From assembly GCA_047967505.1 (NCBI GenBank), contig CM106539.1: DNA of 64,000 nt; one strand, written 5' to 3'. The DNA comes from Dipteris shenzhenensis (taxonomy: Eukaryota > Polypodiophyta > Polypodiopsida > Gleicheniales). Positions 23,867-33,965 of this stretch are shown piece by piece (positions within the stretch are counted from its first letter, which is position 1; each line of letters opens with the position of its first letter). A program made the position numbers and the translations under genes. The notes below the pieces were generated by a model that saw only the letters and a list, made by a program, of their open reading frames with translations, did not search any database and had not been told where the DNA came from.

Positions 23867-25727
23867 GTATATGTACTCTTTGAAGCTTCTCGACATTTGT
23901 GTTTTGTGCTACTTTGCATTTATTGATTGGGATGTGTACTTTGCTCTTTGTTTTGTAGCATGAATGAATTTGCCATTATCAAACCCAGTTTGAGGGACAG
24001 TCATAAATGCACACAACATTTGTGAGTGTGACCCTTTGGTATTTATGAGAACATTGTCTTCGAGTGAGGTCAAATCAATAGAGAATTGGAGGGCTCAAGA
24101 GAGTAAAGGGAAGAAGCCATGGTTTCCATTGATAAGAGGTTATCTAGCAAGGCTTGTCTTCTAGGTAGAATGTCGCACTTGTATTGATGCTTATTTCTTT
24201 ATCACTCCTTTTTTTTCTCTAATTGAAACTTATGGATGTAGGTGGAGTACAATACAGAGCTTAGAAAGGCAATGGACAAAATATCTACAAAGCTACCTTT
24301 AGATCAAGAGGAGAGGCAAAAGGAAAGCAGCGTACCATAATTCAAAAGAGAATTGCTAATAGGATGGGAAAAGTGTGAATTGAATTTTCTATACTTTGTT
24401 GCATTTATTTTGAAGTTAAGTGACTGACATGTCATCTTTGGATAGGTGTTGAATTATATAGATTCTGGTCTTGGAGAGGCTTGGTTGGAAAAGTTGTTGC
24501 CTTGCGCTTTGATGGTACAGACTCTTGTGTGACATTGGAGAAGCTCCAACTCATTGCAAAGTTTGATTTGAGATTAGAAAAGAAAAATGTATTCCTGTCT
24601 TTGTTAAAAGCCACTAAACCTATGCGAGACATGTACTTCATGCCCGTGGGCAACCTTAGAGTACAGAGGGTGTGTTTCTACTACCAATACAAACCAGCTT
24701 TCATGGTGTTTTTTTGTTTCTTCCCAATGGCATGACTCTTATTTTTTATTATAAAATTACATCAACTTTTACTGTTTAGGTGGATTAGTAGAGAAATATT
24801 TTTGGAGAAGGTGGAGACACAATCATTGAAAGTGCTTGAAGATTTGAGGGTGATCACAACAATGGGCACTCCTTTGGATACCCCTAAGGATTACACATTG
24901 CAACAATACATGAAGGATATAAAACTAGAGGGAAGAAAACATATGTTAGTGGTGCTAAGATCAAAGGAAACAAAGATGGAGAATAAGGGTGGAGAAAAAG
25001 GAGATGGGCTATCTGAGTTGGACATGGTTGCCCATAGGGTGGTTTATAGTTATGTTTTCAATTCTAATCCAATGTTCATTTTTTATTTCTCTATGTTTGT
25101 GCTATTGATTCGTGTAATTACACAATCATTGATGGTCGTTCCACCTGATTTCTTGACCTTTTAATGATTTGGGACATCCAATTCTTGGTTGATAGATATC
25201 TCTCCCACTTAGCAACAGAGAAAAGGATCTTTGACATTCCAAATTTGTGCAAGAGTTGGGTGGAGATTGGTCATGCTGCATGCATGTATCCACCTGGAAT
25301 GCACCATCTCTCTCAATGGGAATTAGCACATTGTCCCTAGTGGATAGACTTCCCTAAAGGACAAGTACTAGTGCGGGAAAGAGACTTGTACAACACTTAT
25401 GCTTCACAGAAAGCTAGTGAAGCAAGTAAGGATAAAGTGGAGGGAAGCTCAAGGAGAGATAAGAAAGAGAGAGAAACAAGAACATGCTACAAAAAAAGGT
25501 AAGGAAGATACACTATGATTGTTTGTTGTTATTTTCTTCAATTCGTTTTGACATTGTGTTAATAAGTTTATGATTATTCTCTTTCTAGATGAGGGACCAT
25601 CTAGTCCTATGCAACATGAAATCGATCACATAGAGAGTGCAGGTAAGGGTGTGGTGGTGTTCTACATATGGAGTTGTTCTTTTACCACTAGTTTTGCTTG
25701 TAATTGATTTGCTTTTGCATATAGGTG

Positions 25728-27000
25728 TAGAATCAATCTCAAGACTTGTGAAGCAATATGTGTTCCATCAATCACAGTCACCTGACATTTCCTTGGCTCG
25801 TGGCATCATACCTTTGTTTGCTTGTACGGTTGGTGATTACATTGCCATGGGCAAAGACTTTGCTGACTCTAAAAGAAATGATAAGTATGCTATTTTGCAT
25901 GAGTTTTTCATTACAGTGCTTACAGGACTACAAGAGGATGGGTAAGAAGGTGAAGTGGGCTTCAGATTTTATATTGCTCAATTTTCCATCTGGCTATCCA
26001 ATTGATGAGAGAGGACCGACTCCTATTTGGAATGTCTTGCTCGAGGACCATGTGCGGCACGGACTTGCAATTGCATCGGCTTCTTTGTCTGATAGTGGTT
26101 GGTTGGCATGCATATGTCCTTTGGCAGGTAAGGTACAATACACAAGTGACATTTCACATTTTGTGTTTCCATTCTGCTAGTTTTAAATAAAAGTAATTGC
26201 TTGCAGGACAATGTATTGGTTGGATGGAACGGTTTGTATATGTCCAGGGCTTGGAGGTTGTCAAACGTGTGATCATTCATGACAAGATTCCATATGGATT
26301 TTGTAGAGAACATGGTAAAAGTGTTAAGGTAAGCTACCATTCCATGCATTCTATGTATGTCAGTTGTATTGAGTCCTTTTTTGTTTCTCCTTTGGAGTCT
26401 TTGACAAATGTCTCCTCGTGAGTCCTGTGCATACTATGTTTGGAAGGATAAGTCACCTTTTCTTTGCAGTTTGTTTATGTGTGATTGGCAAGTGCCTTCT
26501 TTCATGCTATAATGCTTGCTAGTTGAAGTCAATGTACTGTACATGTTTTTCTCCATGTGGTTCCCAGATGCAATCTTTAGTATTAGCTCTCATACGTAGA
26601 GCAAAGAAGAATCCAACAATTTTTTGGGAGAAGAGCTTTCCACTTTTTCAACAGCTATTGATTGATCCACGTGAAGATATCTGGACACACTACGTACCTC
26701 CCTCTGTAAGGACAATCATGCCGATGTCTTCTCAGCTACCACGAGGTGGACTAGAGAGGAGTAGTTTTTTTGTAGGTTGCATTATGTCTCTTCTCTGTGT
26801 TCCTGGAGGGCTAGTTCTAGAGATGGGTTGTGGTACAGCCCCTCTTATGCGTGCTTTTCAGGCCACTAGCAGGTCTTGTTTTTCATTTGATTCAGACAAT
26901 GGTATTGTGGCTAGCATTGTTGAGCCACGTGTGGCAGATCATTCTGGAAAACGAATCAGCAGGTCAGAGCATGATGGAGAGGGGGAAGAAGAGAGAGTGA
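25728..27000 (+). other. DNA methyltransferase domain, beta-class motif order
   Basis: Reading exons in order: the motif IV region is KWASDFILLNFPSGYP, where D/N/S-P-P-Y/W is expected and N-F-P-S is seen. The following block, HGLAIASASLSDSGWLA, resembles the 'LkpGG' region. Then comes FVYVQGLEVVKRVIIHDK, like the 'G-x-x-x-x-x-I-x-W-x-K' step. Finally there is a motif I-like stretch, GGLVLEMGCGTAPLMRAF, with SRSCFSFDSD. The catalytic motif precedes the AdoMet-binding motif, as in beta-class N4-cytosine/N6-adenine enzymes. Loss of the PP pair suggests altered or lost catalysis. Confidence 0.7.
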
Positions 27001-27449
27001 GCCTGTCACAAATCCATTTGATGAGTAGTATGCTACTGGCCCCTTATTTTTTGCTATATATTTTGAATGCTGAAATTGAGGACTTTGAAAATGTTATTTA
27101 GCATCTTTATAATATGGTAGATAGTGAACATTTACGGGTGCCTTTGAATCAAGAAAGTATAAATTTTGATCCTTTGGATATTGTTTGTAAGGCCTTGATC
27201 TAGCAATTTTTTTTCCTTTTTGTTGGTAGCGAATTATAAGGATGGCAAGTCCTTCTTATTGGAGATTATTTTTATTGTTCCACTTTGACTTACTTTGCTT
27301 TGAAATGTATGTTTTGTTGTAGTTTATTGCCATGCTATGCAGAAAAAATGGCAAGATTTATGTCAACCGACAGAAGATATGATGAGTCCCAATTAGATAC
27401 TCCACGTGCGCGCAACTACTTTCTTGATGATGAATGTCAGGAGGATTAG

Positions 27450-27854
27450 AACATGGTTTAAAACATCAATTTGTTCATAGATTGATAATCATTATGGTGA
27501 ACCCTAGACACATTTGGAAAGTGGTAGTGTTGGTCTGGTACATTTTGCGGGTGAAGTGGCATTTCAACAGTCATTTATGTTATGAGTTCGGTAATTAGTT
27601 TTGAATATGGTACCATTGTTCTATGTATGATGCTATCCAATGCTTTATAATGAGACTAGGATTTTCTAGACATATGGATGAAGTGATATTGTTCAATCAA
27701 AAGATATTGTTCAATGTTACCAGACTGAGTAATGTTTATGTTCTTCAATTGGAAGATAGGGTGGATTGTAAGTTTGAATATTGGTATAATTATTATGACA
27801 ACATCTTCCTATAGTAAGTTCGGTTTCAAATTTGTTCTCATCAGAGGAATTGTG
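27450..27854. other. 3' region of the composite gene
   Basis: AT-rich, non-coding; probable 3' untranslated and subterminal DNA before the right terminus. Confidence 0.4.
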
Positions 27855-27916
27855 GAAAAACTCGCTCGCTTCATTCGGCCCGCTCGCTTTTTCTTACTCG
27901 CTCTACTGACTACCTC
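27855..27916 (-). repeat. Right terminal inverted repeat region
   Basis: Read on the minus strand from 27916: GAGGTAGTCAG, a gagcgagtaag unit, AAAAAGCGAGCG (27892-27881), then GGCC and a further gcgagcgag. The opening GAGGTAGTCA matches the left end of the small MITE (GAGGCAGTCA at 53184). Confidence 0.7.
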
Positions 27917-27925
27917 GTCAAAGGG
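27917..27925. repeat. Right 9-bp target-site duplication GTCAAAGGG
   Basis: Identical to 14195-14203. Confidence 0.8.
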
Positions 27926-28770
27926 TGGGTAGAGTGAATAAACAAATTTGACCTCCAATTTCCATTTTTACATTATTGGTGGTGAAAAAGTGGGGTATCA
28001 ACTTTGTCAGTCAACTGTGACCACCACAAAGAATGATGTTGCACTTGTAGCCAAGTTCTCCATCGAGTGAATTGCATGCAAGTTCAAAGCACCCAAGGAG
28101 ATAATCACTAACTAAAAGACTTATTTCATAAATAAGTTTTTAAAGGGATGGTAGTTTGACACTTCATTGTACATTATATTGTAAATCCCTATAATCCTAA
28201 GGACAATGGATAGGAAAAAAGTACCAAAAAGGGTTTATGATCAATTATGTGTAGAAAAGACATAAATGACCTTCCCAAAGATTGGGATCAAAGAGTACCC
28301 CAAGCTATTTGGGCTTATAACTTGATATATAAGAAAGGAAAGTTGTATACCCCTTAGTTTCTTATGTATGGATTTGAGTGCATATTACCACTCAAAACTA
28401 AAATTTAATCACTGAAGATATCCCTTGAACATATACTGGTGAGCCCAGAGTGATTGAGTAGTTGATTGTACCAACTTTCTTCTATGGATGGGTATTGTCT
28501 AAGAAGAGCAATAGAAAAAGTATCATGAAAAGAAGGCTATAAATTATGAATTTTAAGAGAATGACTTAGTTTTGTTCTTTCATTCTCACCCCATGAGTTG
28601 TTTCCCTGGAAGTTCCAATATCTATTACAAGACCTAGCCAATGTAGGTTGAAACAACATGGCCCACAACTAGCAAAACTCTCAAGGAGTACTTTTCCCAC
28701 AATAGCTAATGCAAACAAGATAAAACCATATGACTCTTGACCTGGCCAATAACCAGGGGCATCGATCGAC
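27917..28770 (+). pseudogene. Ty3/gypsy integrase, right half of the split target
   Basis: Continues the zinc finger begun at 14139: CQR, VGRVNKFD, then KKWGINFVSQL, which is the usual start of the integrase core. Further on, TTTKNDVALVAKF, INKFLKG and DWDQRVPQAIWAYNLIYKK mark the core and its end, with PWKFQYLLQDL beyond. Stops and frame changes are frequent. It is an old plus-strand gypsy copy that served as the landing site of the 13.7-kb transposon. Confidence 0.75.
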
Positions 28771-30436
28771 TAATTCTCTTGGTGCAAATGTTCATGAATT
28801 TCCTTTGCTAAGTGTATTTTGACTTTTGTGACTTTGCATCGAAATCAATTGTGCAACATGATGAGATAATTTTTTGTATGGAATTGTTAGGAAATAAGGA
28901 CTCCTAAGATTTTCATGCCCACACTATTGTATTGATACAAAATGAGTCAATCCTATCTTTTGATGGAGCATCCAAGTGATCTAAAAACAAAGGGTCAATA
29001 AGCATAGTGCTTTTTATTAGTCAAGGAAACATCACAATGGGAGCTTGATACTTGTGTGGGACTCACGTTAGCAATCAATGTGGGCATCACTAGAAGATCA
29101 ATGTTGGGAATTTGCTAGCACAAAGATGAAGTACTAGTTCTCAATTGATTTTATGAGGTAGTATTAGAAATAATCCTTGTAGCTTAGAGTATCAATAGTG
29201 CATATGTAAAGAGAGAAAAAATGTAGCAAACTCATTGGGCTCTCCCAGGCCAACTTTGGTCTTGTTGCTTGTGAGATATAGCTTCAAGTGAAGCTGCTTT
29301 GTATATCTCCAAGAGTAGACAATCAGTCCTTTGCTCATCACTAGGTGCTCTAATCTAAGATTGAAAATGGAATGAGTTCTTGGATAGCTATGGTATTTTA
29401 GAATGTTCAATTGGGTTATCATTCAATGCAACCAGGTTCAATGCAATAAATTCTATGTTTGGGAGGAGTACTCACTACTCTCTAAGTCCTAGTCTCTGTT
29501 CACACTCTCTAAGTCATAGTCTAAATTCACACACTGTAAATAAACCACAAGATTAAAGTAGTCAATAATCAAAGCATTTTGCCCACTACTAGGATTCTCT
29601 TTAGGGTGCAATTTTTTTCTACTAACTCATGGGATATATGTACAAAGACTATAGCTCTGAATGTTGTTTCAAAGATGTATTCTCATGGACTTATTTTGGC
29701 TATGAGTGTGAAAAGGATTAGGTATAATAAGGGTTGATCCTATCAAAGCAAAGGTCTTTATCCAATTAAGAGTCGCCAAATATCGAAAACATACTAGCTG
29801 ATCAAAATCATTTTTTAAACTTCCTTTCCCATCAAAATATTGAAATTAAACAAATGCCACATGTCAAACCTCTTACACATGAAAGAAACATTTGGTAGGA
29901 TTTTGGTGATAGCTCAATTGAGAATGCTAGCCAATTATAAAATGATAGTGCACCTTGATCTGAGACCTGTCAATAAGGGAGATCCTCAAGTATTATGGAG
30001 ACACATTTTTTAACACAAATGCATATATAGGATTCAAATGAGTCGTAACAGTGGAGTGGAATCCTAAAGATATCACCACCTTAGAATCATTGCTCTAATA
30101 AGTGAATACTTATTTTTAAAAAGAATGTGTTGAATGAATTTACCATAGTTTATCAACTACTATCGAGACTCTATGATTTTCTCTAGCTCTTTACTCAAGC
30201 TTTCCTACTCTCTCTCAACTCCACCTATCACTATTTTACTCAACCTCTACGGATGGTGAAGATCAGAGTAGGCTTCTCATTGAGGAGGAATCTTTATCAT
30301 TCCTATGCTTGATAGTAGCAGTAAATGGGTGATTGAGTGGCTCTAACCTCAACTACCTCCTCAAGTATGACTACCTAGAATGGGACTCAAGCAAGCTTGC
30401 CACACAATTCAGGTGGAAAGAGAAGGCAATTGTATG
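28771..30436. other. AT-rich intergenic, likely gypsy 3' end and older repeats
   Basis: No frame with recognisable sense. The left part may be the 3' non-coding region of the gypsy copy. Confidence 0.35.
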
Positions 30437-30566
30437 TTGGCAATTGAAATACAAGGAGGGAACCAATTTGTGGCATCTTCATTGCCTTTTGTTGGCAATT
30501 GAAAGGCAAGGAGGGAACCAATCTTTGGTGCCTTCATTGCTTGTATGTTGGCAATCAAAAGCCAAG
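30437..30566. repeat. 55-bp tandem repeat, 2.3 copies
   Basis: Units begin ttggcaattgaaatacaagg (30437), ttggcaattgaaaggcaagg (30492) and ttggcaatcaaaagccaagg (30547). Each continues agggaaccaat and ctt/cattgc. The plus-strand open frame here encodes the same repeated peptide. Confidence 0.9.
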
Positions 30567-32051
30567 GAGTCACTATGTCTTACCTTGACAAATCTTTAGG
30601 GGAAATGTCCAATGGTGTTTTGGTAGACTAGCTACAACTTGTGGATACATCAACAATTGAGAAGGGGGACAACCATGTCCAGGTAGACAAAAGGAAATAG
30701 CAGCACCAAAGAAAATCACAAAAGTAACACTTACTTCAAAAATTCCACACTAGTAATTACCACAAAGTGTTACTCATATGGAAGATGCTTAAAGAAGGTG
30801 ATTCTCAAAATCAACTCTCAACAAATCTCAACCAGAAGTTTCCTTCTCCATCATATAATATAAAGGCCCAATTGTGAAACCTACTAAAAATCCTATAAAT
30901 CTAAGGTAAAAACAACAAAAGCACTTTATACTCAAGGATGGGTAACTAAATCAAGTTGAGGGAGTTGTTAACCTTAAGTGCACAAATGGTCCATAAGTCA
31001 AAAAGCTGCAGTCATTGAGATTATTATGTTTTTGTTTGAGTAGCAACAAAGATACAATTGTAAAGTTCAATATGAGAGAATGATTAATAAATCTTATAGG
31101 ACATGCATAGTCAAAACACTCTAAAGACAAGATTTGGACACAAATAGACAAAACACTCTCTAACAAGATTTGGACATATTTGCAATGTCATGGTTTGAAC
31201 AAATGAAAATTAGTTCTAGTGAGAGAATATTTCTCACTAAGGGCTCAAAAAACAAAGGATGAGAACTCTCTAATTGGACTATATTTTCACTCTTGTCTTA
31301 TGGAGGACCCATTATACATCAAAACCTTGGATGTTAAGACCAAGTATATTCTCAGGCTCGAGTGAGAAACGTTAAGTTTAGATCTCTTAAACATCCTAAT
31401 CATGCATGGAGGTGATTAAACATCTTCTTATTCTGACTTCAATTTGAGTTTGTTTTGTTACATGATGACTTTGGGAACAAGAAAAGACATTTAAAATCAA
31501 TGTCCTAGATCAACATAGTCCTTATGTTATCATGGCTCATGTTTAAATAGGCCATAATGCAAAGCACTCTACACTCTTTAGATAGTCTATTCCACCCTTG
31601 TGTTCTTGGGAACTCTCATTCTCAGTTTCCATACTCCCTCAACACTATCAATGTGTGACAACATGCTCTATCCTTGCAATCTCCCATATTCCTACTTTCA
31701 TCCCTTGCAGTCTCCTACTATCTCTCTCCCCATTAAGTACAAGCCCCATTCTACTTTCACAACCCTTCCCTCCCACTTCTAATTTCTTTTTCAACTGTAT
31801 CACTTTAATCTACAATATTTTATGAACCTTTAAACCCCAATGGCATGAAAACCTCTATCAACTCCTATGCAAAAACACTTCATATTCAATTGAGCTCATC
31901 TAAGAACCAATTTCGATTCTTTAGCTTACTTCTTCCAATGGAGTATGGCTAGAGGTCATATGCTACAATGTGAACACATAAGCTACCATGAGTGGCATAA
32001 CAAGTAACTAAAGCTTTACAACACATATGAATAGAATAATTGATAAGATAT
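30567..32051. other. AT-rich intergenic, no gene recognised
   Basis: Short frames only; nothing conserved seen on either strand. Confidence 0.4.
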
Positions 32052-32240
32052 AGGTGTCTAAAAAGAACGTGTTCGGGTATTCCTTGTGAAAAGCTTGGAC
32101 TTTAATTGGTATCAAGGGACATTGTATTGGGGTAGGGGTATTCATTGACAAGATAGGGGTGTTTGAAAAGAATGTGTTGGGGTATTCATTGTGAAATTCT
32201 TTGACTTTAATTGGTATTAAGGGACATTGTATTGGGTGCA
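32052..32240. repeat. Tandem duplication, period about 103 bp
   Basis: Both copies contain aggtgt or aggggtgtt, gtgttcggg or gtgttgggg, tttgactttaattggtat or its variant, and gggacattgtattggg. Confidence 0.85.
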
Positions 32241-32963
32241 AGGTCATTGAGAATGAGGAATTAAAATAAAAGGTGTTGCGAGGGAGAAATGAGCACCAAG
32301 GTTGTAAGTGGGAGCTTACACAAAATGGGGCATTGAGATGTGGGGGTGGATGGTTCACCACAATTGACCCAAGGCCTTCAAAGCATAGGGTTTTAAGTAA
32401 GGCAACAATTATAGGCATAAAAATTAACTTTCGTTCCCATCTTATTGATAATGGGTGAAAAGATATGAGAGAAGGTGTTAGCTTTATGGTGGAATAAGAA
32501 AGCTATGTGTGGGAAAATGTGGAATGAAATGAGACTTAGGTTCAAGTGACTTCTTATATCTTGACATCCGTTAGTTTTTAAGGATATTGAGTATACTTAG
32601 GACTCAAGTCTTCCAACCCTATAATATTTTGATGGACATCTCATGAGGAATATGCTTGGAGATTATAGTATTAATGTCTTGCCCTATCGATAAACTTATG
32701 ATGGAGATTATACAAAAGAATGACCCTATCTAAGCCCTTACAAATCCCCTTATGCTTAAACAATAGAGGGATCCAAAGGACACAACTAGAATAATAGCAA
32801 AGTTGGTCACTAAAATGGAGAGGATAAGACTCAAAGTCGAAACAATATTGATTATGGGAGATGAAGAAAAAAGTGGCTTGCACCATTAAACTTCATTGCA
32901 ATCATGATGAGTTAATAAAAAAGGAGGACATGGCACCAAAGGTAAATGCACAACCCCTTCTCT
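32241..32963. other. AT-rich intergenic, no gene recognised
   Basis: Nothing supportable. Confidence 0.35.
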
Positions 32964-33290
32964 ATGCTTCTCTCTATCTTGATGGACATTGTTTATTAAG
33001 AGAAAATCAAGTAGACATGAATAGAGACACAAGCCATCACTAAGGACATACACAACATTTGGGCATTCATTATTCTTGCTTCCCTCTATGTTGACAACCA
33101 CTAACTGAGAATAGCAAATGAAGAAGACATGAATAGAGCCACAAGTATTCATCAAGCATATACCTAATATGTGGCCATTCCTTCTCCATAAGTCTCTCTA
33201 TCTTGATGCACACTGTCTGACATCAATGAAGTAGGCATGAATAGAAAGACAATCTTTCACTAAGCACTTGCATACTGTGTGGGCATTTAA
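32964..33290. repeat. About three tandem copies of a 109-bp repeat
   Basis: Copies starting near 32964, 33072 and 33181 share the order ttct..ctctctatcttgatg, gacatgaatagag, acaag, tcactaag or variant, and a closing tgtgggcatt-like phrase. Divergence between copies is considerable. Confidence 0.7.
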
Positions 33291-33390
33291 AATACAATGT
33301 AATGAGTTTGACGGGTCTATGTAACAATTGAGAGAAATGACCACCTTTTTGGTGCCAAGGATTGACGTGGTAGAAGCTAGACAAAGAACT

Positions 33391-33965
33391 GTTTCCTTTG
33401 ACCCCTTGTTATCTTTTTGTTTTTTGATATATCTCTCATTATAATTATCTCTTAAAATAAATCTATCTTTGTTGCCACTTTTCATTCCTAGGCTTTGCGC
33501 CAAGGGGCTATTGAAGCAATTCACATAAATTTATCTAATTATAATTATATTTTCTAAGTAAATAAATCTATCTAATTATGTTTCCTTTGACCCCTCATTA
33601 TCTTTTTGTTTTTTGTTACATCTCTCATTATAATTATCTCTTAAAATAAATCTATCTTTGTCTCGCCACTTTTCATTCCTAGGCTTTGCGCCAAGGGGCT
33701 ATTGAAGAAATTCACATAAATCTATCTTATTATAATTATATTTTCTAAGTAAATTAAAAAAATATATATTTCCACCACTTTGCTTTGTGTTTTATTCCTA
33801 GTCTTTGTGCCGAGTGAATACTGAAGATATTCACGCTAATAGATCTTTCTCATTATAATTATATTTTCTATGTAAATTTAAAAAAATCTATCTTCCACAA
33901 TTTTGCTTTGTGTTTTATTCCTAGGCTTTGTGCCAAGTGACAACTGAAGATATTCACATAAGTTG
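33391..33965. repeat. Tandem repeat, 189-bp period, about three to four copies
   Basis: Copies 1 and 2 (33391 and 33580) start gtttcctttgacccc and share long identical text, including aggctttgcgccaaggggct. Two shorter, more diverged units follow from about 33740 with the variants ctttgtgccgagtga and ctttgtgccaagtga. Confidence 0.9.

Larger units (their letters stand above)
23165..27449 (+). pseudogene. Intron-rich ParB-like plus DNA methyltransferase (N4/N6 type) gene, decayed
   Basis: Coding begins at ATG 23165 just after a splice acceptor (cttttcag) with a basic start, MIGKKGRKVQVAHA. A TGA at 23261 interrupts, then the frame continues as MEELESMVGLE. A ParB-like domain follows (to 23866) and then linker exons near 23960-25600. 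Methyltransferase-like exons lie at about 25728-26130, 26206-26328 and 26566-27100. A short last exon ends NYFLDDECQED at 27449. Most internal junctions have clear AG/GT borders, for example the acceptors at 25588, 25724, 26206 and 26566 and the donors at 25501 and 26328. Lesions are TGA 23261, TAG 25338-25340 and frameshifts near 24312, 24530 and 25915; the splice site after 23866 is unclear. Known bacterial and phage proteins join ParB and methylase domains in this order. A plant nuclear role in DNA marking is inference. Confidence 0.7.
14204..27916. mobile_element. 13.7-kb Mutator-like DNA transposon carrying a transposase and a ParB-methyltransferase gene
   Basis: The ends are set by the 9-bp direct repeat GTCAAAGGG and by continuity of the interrupted gypsy integrase. 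The termini are imperfect inverted repeats: the left has AAAAAGCGAGCGAGGCCAAA from 14214, and the right has, on the minus strand, AAAAAGCGAGCGGGCCGAAT from 27892. Contents, left to right, are: a minus-strand MULE-like transposase, a divergent leader region, an EF-hand gene fragment, GTTAAC palindromes, and a plus-strand ParB plus DNA-methyltransferase gene ending 467 bp from the right end. Both genes are broken by stops and frameshifts, so this copy cannot move by itself. A 278-bp relative lies at 53183. That both genes belong to the founding element is inference; the methyltransferase could be later captured cargo. Confidence 0.75.
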
